DNA of 64,000 bases from Pseudomonadales bacterium (GTDB taxonomy: Bacteria; Pseudomonadota; Gammaproteobacteria; Pseudomonadales; IMCC2047). Under the pieces are notes generated by a model, which searched no databases, was not told the DNA's origin, and saw only the letters and a list, made by a program, of their open reading frames with translations. This document shows, piece after piece, positions 51,362-61,100 of this stretch. A program made the translations under genes and the position numbers. The stretch lies in NCBI GenBank assembly GCA_024234615.1, contig JACKNY010000001.1:1962571-2026570 (forward strand), in the 5' to 3' direction. The number at the start of each line of letters is the position of its first letter. Within the stretch, counting starts at the first letter, position 1.

Positions 51362-52132
51362 TTACCCCTCAGCGGACTGAATCCGCCCGGAAGCACCGGC
51401 AGCCATGCGTTCGCTTAACAGCGCATCGAACTCTTCGGTGTAGCTGTCGACTGTCCAGGCTACCTGAGCTCCGCCAACCCGGAGGACCAGTCCCGGCGCC
51501 TGCTTGGAATCGGTTTCACAGCGCAGGGTCATACCTGGCAACAGGCTTTTGATATCGGCCTGCAGCAGTGCCTGTGCCGCTTCCGGCAAACTATCGCGGG
51601 TGGTCGCTACCGCCTCTGTGCTGTCACCAGCGGCACCTGCAAGCTCGCTCGCAATCGGACGCAGTCGCGTGCTGACATGACGAACGATGGCTTCTTCCAG
51701 TGATTCATCCGCGAGATCGCGCAGCGCTTTGCGGGTCAGCTCCAGCAGAGTCTCTTCTCCGGCTCGCTGTAGTTGTGTGGTGAACTTCTGGCGCTCACGC
51801 TCAAGATGTTTGTGCCAGTCTTTCTGCTCTTGCTCAAGTTTGGCGCGGGCATCGGCCAGTAATGTATCACGCTGGTTTTCCGAATCTCGGAGCGCCCGTG
51901 CTATCACGGCATCCTGGTCAGACAGCAGCTGTTTTTGCTGCTGGAGATATGTCGCTTCGGCCGCCTGCGCTTTTTTCTCTGCCTCTCCGGCTTCGGCCAT
52001 ACGGCGGGTTATTTCAGCTTCGCGGGCATCAATGCCATCAAGGATCGGGCGGTAAAGAAAGCGTTTAAGCAGCCAGACCAGCACCAGGAAGTTGGCGATC
52101 TGCGCGATAACAGTAACCCAGTCAATGGACAT
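51362..52132 (-). CDS. atpF: N-type ATPase b subunit, extended, with delta-like C-terminus
   Basis: 256 residues, about 100 longer than a normal b subunit. One N-terminal helix (VIAQIANFLVLVWLLKRFLYRPI) anchors it; residues about 40-150 are a charged coiled coil. The tail ADIKSLLPGMTLRCETDSKQ and GLVLRVGGAQVAWTVDSYTEEFDALL resembles the end of a delta subunit. The operon has no separate delta gene, so this fusion-like b may do both jobs (inference). Forms the peripheral stalk. Confidence 0.9.
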   Translation of the reverse strand: MSIDWVTVIAQIANFLVLVWLLKRFLYRPILDGIDAREAEITRRMAEAGEAEKKAQAAEATYLQQQKQLLSDQDAVIARALRDSENQRDTLLADARAKLEQEQKDWHKHLERERQKFTTQLQRAGEETLLELTRKALRDLADESLEEAIVRHVSTRLRPIASELAGAAGDSTEAVATTRDSLPEAAQALLQADIKSLLPGMTLRCETDSKQAPGLVLRVGGAQVAWTVDSYTEEFDALLSERMAAGASGRIQSAEG

Positions 52133-52140
52133 GATCTGTT

Positions 52141-52419
52141 CTAGCCTCCTGCGGTAGCCTGCATTGCGTCCCAGAATGGATTGGCGAAAATGAGAATCAT
52201 GGCCACTACAAAACAGTAAATGGCAGTGGATTCAATCATCGCCAGACTCACAAATAGCGTCCGGGACAAGGTCGGGGCTGCATCCGGTTGCTGGGCGATG
52301 GCGGCAATCGCGGCTGCGGCTGCCCGTCCCTCGCCTAGAGCGGGGCCAATAGCGCCGATGGCGATGGTAAAGCCTGCGGTAAAAATCGAAATGGCCGCAA
52401 TCATGGCAAGATCGGTCAT
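52141..52419 (-). CDS. atpE: N-type ATPase c subunit with Na+-type ligands
   Basis: 92 residues, two membrane helices with the hairpin loop AQQPDA. The ion-binding site shows E63-S-T65-x-x-Y68, the ligands of Na+-binding rings such as Ilyobacter's, while helix one has GPALG-E30-G where that ring has Gln. Two carboxylates, E30 and E63, are typical of N-ATPase c subunits. It forms the rotor ring. The gene overlaps the a-subunit gene by four bases. Confidence 0.93.
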   Translation of the reverse strand: MTDLAMIAAISIFTAGFTIAIGAIGPALGEGRAAAAAIAAIAQQPDAAPTLSRTLFVSLAMIESTAIYCFVVAMILIFANPFWDAMQATAGG

Positions 52420-53114
52420 GGTTTATCCTCGTGCTGTGGAGATGAAGGGTTTGGGTCTGCCGTAGCAGATGAGATGTAAACGGTAGCAAGATTGGCGAAG
52501 ATGTACGCTTGGATCATGCCGGTTAATAATCCAAGCATGTCCATGACCACCGGGAAGAAAAACGGTGCGACAGTAAGCAGTATGGCTGCGATAACGGCAC
52601 CGCTCATCACGTTACCGTAAAGGCGAATGGCCAGTGATATGCCCCGGGAGAATTCACCGATGATATTGAATGGCAGCATGATGACCGATGGCTCAATAAA
52701 GGTCTTTAGGTAGTGCCCTACGCCACCGCTGGCAATCCCGAACACCGGCACTGCTACCAGTACAGACAACGCTAGTGCAACGGTAGTAGATAACGAAGAG
52801 GTGGGTGGCGAAAACCCCGGTATGACCAGCATTAAGTTTGCGAATGCGATAAACAGGAACAGTGTGCCGGCAAAGTACATCACGTGGCGTGCTGAGTTCC
52901 GGGTTACCTCTTCGATTTGGTCTTGAATCAGCTTCACGACCACTTCCAGCGCCGTGCGCCAGCGGTTTGGCGGTACATCAGCGCGCAGGTTACGGGTAAT
53001 CAGCATGGAAATTCCCACCAGCAGCGCCATCACGATCCAGGTGTTGACAATGGTGGCGTTGACTTCCCAGCCTGCCAGCGTGAAAACAATAATATCATCG
53101 GGGGTAAGTTGCAT
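52416..53114 (-). CDS. atpB: N-type ATPase a subunit
   Basis: 232 residues with five to six membrane helices. The essential stator arginine lies in GISLAIRLYGNVMSGAVI near 165-182. RWRTALEVVVKLIQDQI near 51-67 is the cytoplasmic loop typical of N-ATPase a subunits. It provides the ion half-channels. It overlaps both neighbours by one to four bases. Confidence 0.93.
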   Translation of the reverse strand: MQLTPDDIIVFTLAGWEVNATIVNTWIVMALLVGISMLITRNLRADVPPNRWRTALEVVVKLIQDQIEEVTRNSARHVMYFAGTLFLFIAFANLMLVIPGFSPPTSSLSTTVALALSVLVAVPVFGIASGGVGHYLKTFIEPSVIMLPFNIIGEFSRGISLAIRLYGNVMSGAVIAAILLTVAPFFFPVVMDMLGLLTGMIQAYIFANLATVYISSATADPNPSSPQHEDKP

Positions 53115-53428
53115 TATACGCCCTCCTCGGTGGCGGTGACGGGCGTTCTTTTTACTCTGGCCCAGAGTACAGCAACCAGCCGAACCAGGAAAAACGCAAG
53201 CGCGTAGCCGGCCACTGCCCAGCTACTTTCAGTAGCAGCGGTTACCAGAAAACCAACAGCCAGCAATATCGTAATCCGGCATAAAGAGCTGGCCATCAGC
53301 CAGAGCCCTGGCTGATCAGAGCCCAAGGCACGTTGCATCCCCCAAGCCAGCCCCATAAAGAATAACGTGCTGACGGATAAACCCAATGAAAATCCCAGCA
53401 GTAGTGCTTGCCAATCTACCGTTATCAC
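53114..53428 (-). CDS. atpR: AtpR, N-ATPase-specific membrane protein
   Basis: 104 residues, three hydrophobic segments. Its place between the AtpI-like protein and the a subunit is the hallmark of N-ATPase operons. Known members have polar or charged residues in the membrane and are proposed to interact with the c ring; function unproven. Overlaps neighbours by four and one base. Confidence 0.85.
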   Translation of the reverse strand: MITVDWQALLLGFSLGLSVSTLFFMGLAWGMQRALGSDQPGLWLMASSLCRITILLAVGFLVTAATESSWAVAGYALAFFLVRLVAVLWARVKRTPVTATEEGV

Positions 53429-53727
53429 CCTTTATCTCCCTTGTGATTCGGCCCTTCTTTGTCGATCCAGTTCCAGGCAATAATGCCACCGACGACTACG
53501 CCGCCCAGGATCAAAGCAATGGGCCAGGAAAAGTTCTGTGGCACCACCCTGTTCAGCCATAATCCCAGGAATGCACCACCCACTGTAGGCACTGCGATCG
53601 ACCAGCCGATAATCCCGAAAGCGCCCAGTCCCCGCAGAGGGCTTACGTCGGGCTCACTGAGCGCACGTTTCATGCGCTCGGCACTGCGGCGAATGTGTTC
53701 TGCAGAGCGATCATTTTTCGAGCTCAT
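53425..53727 (-). CDS. atpQ: AtpQ, AtpI-like assembly protein
   Basis: 100 residues with two membrane helices: GLGAFGIIGWSIAVPTVGGAFLGLWLN and SWPIALILGGVVVGGIIAWNWI. AtpI/AtpQ proteins help assemble the c ring, perhaps with ion uptake. Belongs to the nine-gene operon. Confidence 0.87.
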   Translation of the reverse strand: MSSKNDRSAEHIRRSAERMKRALSEPDVSPLRGLGAFGIIGWSIAVPTVGGAFLGLWLNRVVPQNFSWPIALILGGVVVGGIIAWNWIDKEGPNHKGDKG

Positions 53728-54134
53728 ATCGTTGGTTTTCGCAAGTCGCCAAAACGCCGGACTATGCCCGCTTCAAGCCGTGACAGCGCCGACCGGGCTA
53801 CCCGCTCTTCTTCATCAACTTCGATAAACGCGTCCTGTATGGTTTCGTTCAGAGAATCGAGATCCTGGCCTTGAACACCGCGGCGTATTGCGATGTCTAC
53901 CTGATGGCCTTTTTTCATCAGCACGCCCTCGTCAACGCCAAAAAATAGTTCCGTGCCATCTGTTGCTGTGAGAATCAGCACCGAGGGCACCAGCGCTGTA
54001 ACGAAGTCGGTATGATTTGGTAGCATGCCGAAAGCGCCGTTCTGGGCAGTGGCAAATAATCGATGCACGTCGCCTTCAAACAGCTTGTGGGTTGGCAGCC
54101 GCAGCGTTACCTGCATGGTGTCGGCAAGACTCAT
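53724..54134 (-). CDS. atpC: N-type ATPase epsilon subunit
   Basis: 136 residues; beta-sandwich with LRLPTHKLFEGDVHRLFATAQNGAFGMLPNHTDFVTAL and GTELFFGVDEGVLMKKGHQVDIAIRR, then two C-terminal helices. Rotor-foot and regulatory subunit. Its ATG overlaps the beta stop. Confidence 0.92.
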   Translation of the reverse strand: MSLADTMQVTLRLPTHKLFEGDVHRLFATAQNGAFGMLPNHTDFVTALVPSVLILTATDGTELFFGVDEGVLMKKGHQVDIAIRRGVQGQDLDSLNETIQDAFIEVDEEERVARSALSRLEAGIVRRFGDLRKPTI

Positions 54135-55558
54135 GATTGTTTCTCCAGATCCTTCAGCGAACCAATCATGTAATAGTCGGTTTCGTTATCGTGGAATTCG
54201 GTCTGGTTCAGGATAGTTTCGCAGCCATCCAGAGTGTCTTTGATGGACACGCGCCTGCCGCTGTCGCCAGTCAGCGCACCAACGGTGAAAAACGGTTGTG
54301 TGAGAAAGCGTTCAAGCCGCCGCGCCCGGGCCACGGTGGTGCGGTCTACGGCTGATAACTCCTCCATGCCCAGCATCGCAATAATGTCACGCAGATCTTC
54401 GTACTCGGCCAGGGTGCGCCGTACGGCCCGGGCAATGTCGTAATGGCGCTGGCCAACAATGGCAGGTGTCAGCATCACGGAGGCGGAGCCAAGCGGGTCG
54501 ACTGCAGGGTAGAGGCCTTCACTGGCGCGCTTGCGCGAAAGTACTACAGAGGCCGAAAGATGCGAGAAAATATGTGCTGCTGCGGGGTCGGTGAAATCAT
54601 CCGCCGGCACATAGACGGCCTGAATGGAGGTGATCGCTCCGTTACGGGTAGAGGTGATGCGCTCTTGCAGTGTGGCCAGTTCGGTGGCCAGTGTGGGTTG
54701 GTAGCCAACCCGGGAAGGCATACGCCCCATTAGCCCTGAGACCTCCGAGCCCGCCTGTACGAAGCGGAAAATATTGTCGATAAGCAACAGCACATCCTGC
54801 TGCTGGTCGTCACGGAAATACTCCGCCATAGTAAGCGCGGTTTTACCCACCAGAAACCGTACACCCGGGGCTTCGTTCATCTGCCCGAACAGCATGACCG
54901 TTTTGTCCCGCACACCGGCGTCGCCCATCTCGCGATACAGCTCCTCAGCTTCTCGCGAGCGTTCACCAATACCGCAGAACAGGCTGACGCCTTGATAGTG
55001 CTGAACCGTGTTGTTGATCAGTTCGGTGATCAACACGGTTTTGCCTACCCCGGCGCCGCCGAACAGCCCGGTTTTGCCGCCGCGTTCGATGGGCGATAAT
55101 AAATCGATCGCCTTGATACCAGTTTCCAGAATGCCGCTGTGTATCACCCGATCTTGCAGCGCCGGAGCGGGCTGATGAATGGAGCGTCGCACCGTGGTGG
55201 CAGGGGCCGGTTTACCATCAATGGGTTCACCAAACACGTTGAGCATCCGCCCCAGCACAGCATCGCCCACCGGTACCTGAATCGGCGCACCGGTAGTCAG
55301 CACAGGCATTCCCAGTCCAAGCCCACGCACAGGTGCCAGTGCCATGCAGCGAACTGCTCCATTCTCGAGCAACGAGGTGACTTCCAGTGCCAGAGTACCG
55401 GCGCGGATAAGATCGTGAATGCGAGGAGAGGTTGTCGGAAACTTTACATCGACAACGCCGCCACGAATTCCCACGATCTGTCCAACATCATTTTTGCCAG
55501 CGTCCAGTATCAGATCCGGATTGTTAGCGCTGGAACCGTAAGCGACCTGACGAGACAT
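54131..55558 (-). CDS. atpD: N-type ATPase beta subunit (catalytic)
   Basis: 475 residues. Walker A GGAGVGKTVLITELI near 167-181, catalytic Glu in GERSREAEELYREM, DELSEEQ-region counterpart in DIIAMLGMEELSAVDRTTV. First gene of the operon; being first is itself diagnostic of N-type operons, since ordinary F-type operons place beta near the end. Confidence 0.95.
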   Translation of the reverse strand: MSRQVAYGSSANNPDLILDAGKNDVGQIVGIRGGVVDVKFPTTSPRIHDLIRAGTLALEVTSLLENGAVRCMALAPVRGLGLGMPVLTTGAPIQVPVGDAVLGRMLNVFGEPIDGKPAPATTVRRSIHQPAPALQDRVIHSGILETGIKAIDLLSPIERGGKTGLFGGAGVGKTVLITELINNTVQHYQGVSLFCGIGERSREAEELYREMGDAGVRDKTVMLFGQMNEAPGVRFLVGKTALTMAEYFRDDQQQDVLLLIDNIFRFVQAGSEVSGLMGRMPSRVGYQPTLATELATLQERITSTRNGAITSIQAVYVPADDFTDPAAAHIFSHLSASVVLSRKRASEGLYPAVDPLGSASVMLTPAIVGQRHYDIARAVRRTLAEYEDLRDIIAMLGMEELSAVDRTTVARARRLERFLTQPFFTVGALTGDSGRRVSIKDTLDGCETILNQTEFHDNETDYYMIGSLKDLEKQS

Positions 55559-55635
55559 AATAATGTGCCTGAACAGATTAAGTTATTAAATAATACAGTG
55601 GGTTACTGACAAAGCAATTTAAGGGTTCTTACGCT

Positions 55636-55750
55636 CTTATCCGGAACTATCCGCAGTGACGAAATGCTACCAGACCTCGCCCCCCTTTTCACCCGTTAAA
55701 CGCCGAAAGGTTGAAGTCAATTTTAGCGGCAGCGGTTAGTTCCGGATAAG
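55636..55750. repeat. 115-bp element with 21-bp terminal inverted repeats
   Basis: CTTATCCGGAACTA at 55636-55649 recurs inverted as TAGTTCCGGATAAG at 55737-55750 without mismatch, and the match continues to 21 bases with two mismatches (inward CCGC(A/T)G). The interior is not symmetrical. It could be a miniature mobile element, or two half-sites for a regulator. Confidence 0.65.
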
Positions 55751-55797
55751 TATGCGGAGGTCAACCTGAAGTTCTGATAGAGGCTTTATCGGAAAAG

Positions 55798-55811
55798 TTG
55801 ATATTTGTCAT
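55798..55811. promoter_or_regulatory. Degenerate FNR/Dnr-like site
   Basis: TTGATATTTGTCAT matches TTGAT-N4-(A/G)TCAA in nine of ten fixed positions if the Dnr-like G is allowed. It lies 74-87 bases upstream of the cytochrome b start, a suitable place for an activator. Confidence 0.35.
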
Positions 55812-55884
55812 TACCTACCACCTACCGAAAGATTTTAATAAGCTAAGGTGCCTTTGATTAATCAACTGGACAAGGAATCTCTTT

Positions 55885-56619
55885 ATGAACGACCTAAAAG
55901 TTTATCCCGTCTGGGATGCCAGTGTACGCTGGTTTCATTGGCTCAATCTGTTATGTATTCTGGGACTGATCGCCGTCGGTGTTGCTATTCTTAACGATAA
56001 GGCGCTCGGCGTTACTAACGACGGTAAAATTCTGCTAAAAACCGTACATGTCTGGATTGGTTATGTGTTTGCGCTAAATCTGTTGTGGCGACTGATTTGG
56101 GCTTTCATTGGTGGAGCGCATGCGCGCTGGCGCGCGATTCTGCCTGGCGGGAGTGGTTACTTAACGGAGTTAGGTCGCTATATCTCCGATTTTATTGCGG
56201 GTCGGCCGCGCCAATTTATCGGACACAATCCGCTTGGCCGAATTGCAGTTACCTGTCTACTCCTCATGTTGGTGATACAGGCCATCACTGGTCTGGTACT
56301 GACGGGCACGGATCTGTTTTATCCGCCCATCGGTTCATGGATCGCAAACTGGGTAGCCGCCGCAGAAGTTGATCCGGCGCTGTTGCTTCCCTATGCGCCG
56401 GAAACCTATGACAAGGTCGCTTACGAAGCGATGCGCGCCTTTCGCAAACCCTTCATTACCGTTCATTATTACGGTTTCTATGTGCTGCTTATATTCGCTG
56501 TGATTCATATTCTAGCAGTGGTGGTGACTGAGTTACGCGAGGGCGGCAGCCTGGTATCTGCAATGTTTTCCGGTCGAAAGATACTGAGTGAAAAGCCAGC
56601 GGATAATGCTGAACGATAG
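55885..56619 (+). CDS. Cytochrome b561-family membrane protein
   Basis: 244 residues with four to five membrane helices. Likely heme ligands: H18 in VRWFHWLNLL, His in LKTVHVWIGYVFALNLLWR near 55, and two in ITVHYYGFYVLLIFAVIHIL near 192-210. This is the Ni/Fe-hydrogenase-type cytochrome b fold that links quinol to periplasmic cytochromes. The next gene is an octaheme cytochrome, so the pair probably forms a quinol-to-cytochrome electron route. A fragment of a second copy of its end lies at 63556. Confidence 0.9.
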   Translation: MNDLKVYPVWDASVRWFHWLNLLCILGLIAVGVAILNDKALGVTNDGKILLKTVHVWIGYVFALNLLWRLIWAFIGGAHARWRAILPGGSGYLTELGRYISDFIAGRPRQFIGHNPLGRIAVTCLLLMLVIQAITGLVLTGTDLFYPPIGSWIANWVAAAEVDPALLLPYAPETYDKVAYEAMRAFRKPFITVHYYGFYVLLIFAVIHILAVVVTELREGGSLVSAMFSGRKILSEKPADNAER

Positions 56620-56728
56620 GATGTTTATTGAGACGGAATCAGGTATAGATCAGGATTACCGGGCTTCCCTCGCCTACACTGCTGAGACGGATAGCCTGAT
56701 GCTATGACAACTGCGGGATTGTTATCTA

Positions 56729-58105
56729 ATGAATAATCTGTTGATTTTTCTATTAATTTTCCTCACTACGACCATTGAAATAAATAGCAGCCAAGCAGAG
56801 CCTAGCCACTTGCATCGAATTGAAGGCCCGTTCGAACAAGGCTCAGATGTCACCCGCGCTTGCCTTAAATGCCACAAACAGGAAGCTACTGATTTTATCA
56901 AGGACGTTCACTGGACCTGGTCCGCCGAGCATTATATCCCTGCCCACAAGGCAACTGTCGCTCTAGGTAAAAAAAACAGCATCAACAATTTTTGTATAGC
57001 TGTGTCTTCCAATTGGGCGGGATGCACCAGTTGTCATACCGGATATGGTTGGAAAAATGCAGCCTTTGATTTTAACAATATTGAAAATATAGACTGTCTC
57101 GTCTGCCACGACACCACTGAGCTCTACAGCAAAGATCCGAAAGGGGCCGGCATCCCAACCGCAGGGGTTGACCTGGAAAAAGTCGCTAAACATGTAGGTC
57201 GTACGAGCAGAAAAACCTGTGGCTCCTGCCACTTTTTTGGCGGTGGTGGCGACCATATCAAACATGGCGATCTTGATACTTCGCTAATCAATCCGTCACG
57301 GGACTATGATGTTCACATGGGTGTGGATGGCTTGGATATGTCTTGCCAATCCTGCCATCAGACAAAGCGCCATCAGATTCCCGGACAGGCTATGTCGGTA
57401 TCAACCGGGGCGGGTAAACGCGTCGAGTGTGCGGGCTGTCACAGCGGTAAACCCCATAACCGTTCAACGCTAGACCAGCATGCCCTTAGCGTGGCCTGTC
57501 AGACTTGTCATATTCCGAGCTTCGCAAAGGATCAGCCGACAAAAATTTGGGGCGATTGGTCCAGCGCTGGTGCAGATCGTAAACCGGAAAAAGACCAATA
57601 CGGTATGGATCTTTACGCAAAAAACAAGGGCGAAATCAAGTGGGGAAAAAACATCACACCTGTCTACGCATGGTACAACGGCAGTTCAAATCGCTACATC
57701 CTTGGCGATAAAATTGATCCCAATCAACCTGTTTATTTGTCCCGTCCCATCGGCACAATCAAGGATGTGGATGCCAGAATCTTTCCTTTCAAAGTGATGG
57801 AGGGCAAGCAGCCCTATGATGCCCTTAACCAATACCTGGTGGTGCCAAATTTAGTCGGTGGGTATTGGCAACACTTCGATTGGAACAAAGCCATCACCGA
57901 TGGTATGGCGACCGTGGCTCTGCCCTACAGCGGTAAACACGACTTTATCCAAACGAAAATGTATTGGCAGATTACTCATATGGTTGTTCCTAAAGAGCAA
58001 TCGCTTGAGTGCCATGATTGTCACGCAGAAAAAGGACGACTCAATTGGAAAGCTCTCGGATATGAGGGCGATCCAAGGAAATTCGGCAGCAGAGAACTGG
58101 AATAG
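56729..58105 (+). CDS. Octaheme c-type cytochrome, tetrathionate-reductase (OTR) type
   Basis: 458 residues with a signal peptide of about 24 residues. Eight CxxCH motifs are present: CLKCH, CTSCH, CLVCH, CGSCH, CQSCH, CAGCH, CQTCH and CHDCH. Number, spacing and length agree with Shewanella octaheme tetrathionate reductase, which reduces tetrathionate and, in vitro, nitrite and hydroxylamine. It lies in the periplasm and would take electrons from the cytochrome b encoded 109 bases upstream. The physiological substrate is not certain from sequence. Confidence 0.88.
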   Translation: MNNLLIFLLIFLTTTIEINSSQAEPSHLHRIEGPFEQGSDVTRACLKCHKQEATDFIKDVHWTWSAEHYIPAHKATVALGKKNSINNFCIAVSSNWAGCTSCHTGYGWKNAAFDFNNIENIDCLVCHDTTELYSKDPKGAGIPTAGVDLEKVAKHVGRTSRKTCGSCHFFGGGGDHIKHGDLDTSLINPSRDYDVHMGVDGLDMSCQSCHQTKRHQIPGQAMSVSTGAGKRVECAGCHSGKPHNRSTLDQHALSVACQTCHIPSFAKDQPTKIWGDWSSAGADRKPEKDQYGMDLYAKNKGEIKWGKNITPVYAWYNGSSNRYILGDKIDPNQPVYLSRPIGTIKDVDARIFPFKVMEGKQPYDALNQYLVVPNLVGGYWQHFDWNKAITDGMATVALPYSGKHDFIQTKMYWQITHMVVPKEQSLECHDCHAEKGRLNWKALGYEGDPRKFGSRELE

Positions 58106-58140
58106 CGCTAAACCGTGAAAAGCCAAGGCATCCACGACAG

Positions 58141-61100
58141 CTAAACATTTACCGTCTCAGACTCAGCCGCCTGCTTGATAAAACCCAAATCTTCCATGAT
58201 GGCATACATGGCCGGCAGCACCAGCATGATCAATAATGTTGATGTCAGCATGCCAAACACGATACTGGTGACAAGCGGCACCAGGATAAGCGCCTGACTG
58301 CTGGTTTCAAACAGTAATGGAGCCATGCCCGCAACAGTAGTAACGGAGGTCAGGAATATCGCCCGAAATCGATCCAGTACCGCTTGCTGTGCAGCCTCGT
58401 GAAACACCAGTCCTTCCTCGGCCCGAATTTTGACAAATTCCACCAGCAAGATAGAGTCGTTGACCACCACGCCCGCAAGGGAAACAAAACCGATCATGCT
58501 AGGCAGGGTAAAGTCCAACCCCATCAGCAAATGCCCCCAGATCGCACCAATGAGGGCGAGCGGAATATTGGTCATTACAATAAGCGGTTCGCGGTAATTA
58601 CCAAACTGCAGGCTGAGCAAGAGAAAAACGCCAAAGGCTCCCAACCCGAACCCCCGCAATATGGATTGTTGTGTTTCCGTGCCGTTTTCCACTTCGCCTT
58701 TGAAGGTAAAGGTAATATCCGGGTAGCGTTCCTGCACAGTGGCCAGAAAGTGTTTTTGTAAACCGGTAATGACCTCGCCAGTGTTGGCAAGCTCTGAATC
58801 CACGTCGCCGTAGATATTGACGGTGCGCTGATGATTGATGCGCCCGATTCGGGAAAACTCCCGCTCCTCTCTAATCTCGGCGATACTGGATAGGGGAATT
58901 TCACGACTATTTTTGGCAAACACTTTGAAGTTGTCGAAATCACGCAGCTCGTGCGGTTGCTGGCTATCCAGCTTCGCCACTATTTCATAGGCTTCTCGTC
59001 CGCGATAAATCTCGCTAATCTCCACTTCAAGGTAGGCTGAACGCAGCTGTGATGCAACGCTGCGCGAATCCACTCCGGCAGCCAGCGCACCGGGTTTCAG
59101 TTTGATGCTGTACTGGGGTTTGCCCGGACGCAGGTCATCCAACAGGTTATAGACGCCACGATAGCCACGTAGCCAGTTCTGTACCTCCCAGGATGCGCTG
59201 GAAAGCCGCTCTAAATCCTGACCACTTAATCGGATATGGATCGCGCGGCCGGCTGGTCCTGATCGGGGTTCTTTGTATTGAATACTCAGCACATCGGGTA
59301 ACGAACCGGTGTTTTTCTGCCATAACTGAATCAGCGATGAAATCTTGGTTTTACGTGATTCAGTATTGAGCAGATCGATACTCAGGGTGGCTAAATGTGT
59401 GCCATTTTCCGGTACATCCGCATGCTGACCATAGCTTAGCTGTATATTTTTCACCAGTGGCTGGGACTCCGTTTCGCTCAGCGTCGTATTGGTTTGTTGC
59501 AACGCATCCAGCAATTTGTCCACTACTCTTTCCGTTTCCAACAAGGGTGTGCCTTGCGCAAGTAACACTCGGGCTTCCAGCGTATTTCCTTCCAGGTCAG
59601 GAAAGGCTTTAAATTTTATGGTTCCTGTCGCCATCAGACCGATCGAAAAAATAAGCATTGCCAGCGCGATACTCACCGTCAGGTAGCGATACTTAATAGC
59701 GAAATGAGCGGCATTGCCCACTTTGTGGGTCAAGCGCTGAAAACGCGCTTCAAACTGTTCGCGCCATTTCGCTGGAGCCTTTTCCCGCTGATGTGTCAGC
59801 GTATGTTTCAGGTGGTGCGGTAAGACCAAAAAAGCCTCAATCAAACTAATGGTTAACACCGATAGCAAGACGACGGGTAATACTCCCAACACTTGACCCA
59901 AGTCGCCTTTCATTAGCAGCAGGCTGCCAAATAGAAAGGCGGATGTGAGATAGGAGGAAAAAACACCACGAAAAACCTTGCGGGTGCCATCAATGGCGGC
60001 ATCGAGCGGCGCTTTGCCTTTACGGTATTCCTGATCGATATTTTCAGACAGGACGATGGCGTCATCCATTAATATCCCTATCGCCATCAGCAAGGCGACC
60101 ATTGAGATCATATTGATGCTCACACCGAACACGACCATCAGTGCCAGACCACCTAAAAAGGAGACCGGCAACCCCAGGGCAATCCAGAAAGTATAGCGCC
60201 AGGAGAAAAACAGCAAGAGCATCGCGGTTGCCAAGATCAGCCCCTGCCAACCGTTCGTTATGAGCAGGTTTAAACGATCCCGCACCGAGGTAGAGGTGTC
60301 ATTGACCAGCGTTAACCTTGTCCCCTCGGGAAGTATCCTGTTCTCCCGATGCACAAACTCAGTCAGAGCATCGGCCACTTTCAAGGTGTCATCGATGGTA
60401 TTTTTACTAATCTTCAGCAGTGCCGCCGGCTTACCGTTTAGCTCAATGCGGTCCTCTGCTTTTTCAAATTTATCCTCAATTCTGGCAATATCACCCAAAC
60501 TGATTTCACCCCTTTCCGGGGTGCTGAGAATTACCAGTTTGGCCAGTTCCTCAGCTGTTCTGCGGGTATTATCAAAGTGAATCTGATAGTAGGTTTGCGT
60601 AGATTCCAGGGTGCCAGCGGGCAAATCCAGTGCCTGAGCTGCGATCAGCTTGGCGACATCCTCGACACCTAAGCCATACTTTTGTTGAATATCTGGGCGT
60701 ATCAATACCTGCAGTTGATGGTCTGAGAAACCATCCATGCTCACAATGGGGATCTCAGGCATGCTGATCAGGCGGTCACGGTAGTGTTCCGCCAAGGCTT
60801 TTAATTCGGGCGTCGTTAAGTTATCCGAAGTGATCGCAATATTAGCCACCGGGTTAATTCTGCCCAGCTGTTGAATAACCGGATCTTCACTCTGCTCCGG
60901 GAAGTTTTGGATGGCATCGATGGCAGTCTTAATATCATCGGTGAAGGTTCGTATATCGCCGGCCTCCTGCATCTCCAAGGTGAAAATTGCCAGATTGTCG
61001 CGAGCATCGCATTCCTGCTCGTTTAAAAAACTGATGCCATCGGTGGCGTCCTCGAGCGGATTACAAATACCGTCTTCGACGTCGATCGGACTGGCGCCAG

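Larger units (their letters stand above)
55559..55884. other. Divergent intergenic region between ATPase and cytochrome operons
   Basis: Holds promoters for both directions. It contains a 115-base structure bounded by 21-base inverted repeats and a degenerate FNR-like site, both listed separately. No coding sequence seen. Confidence 0.6.

Noticed and set aside
50818..51552. Long plus-strand frame (over 200 codons) opposite the ATPase alpha gene.
   Set aside because: It is an antisense shadow of a high-GC gene; serine/arginine/proline-rich and without any motif.
55853..55868. TTGATTAATCAA just upstream of the cytochrome b gene looked like an FNR box.
   Set aside because: The half-sites are two bases apart instead of four, so it does not fit FNR; it overlaps the ribosome-site region and may be chance in AT-rich DNA.
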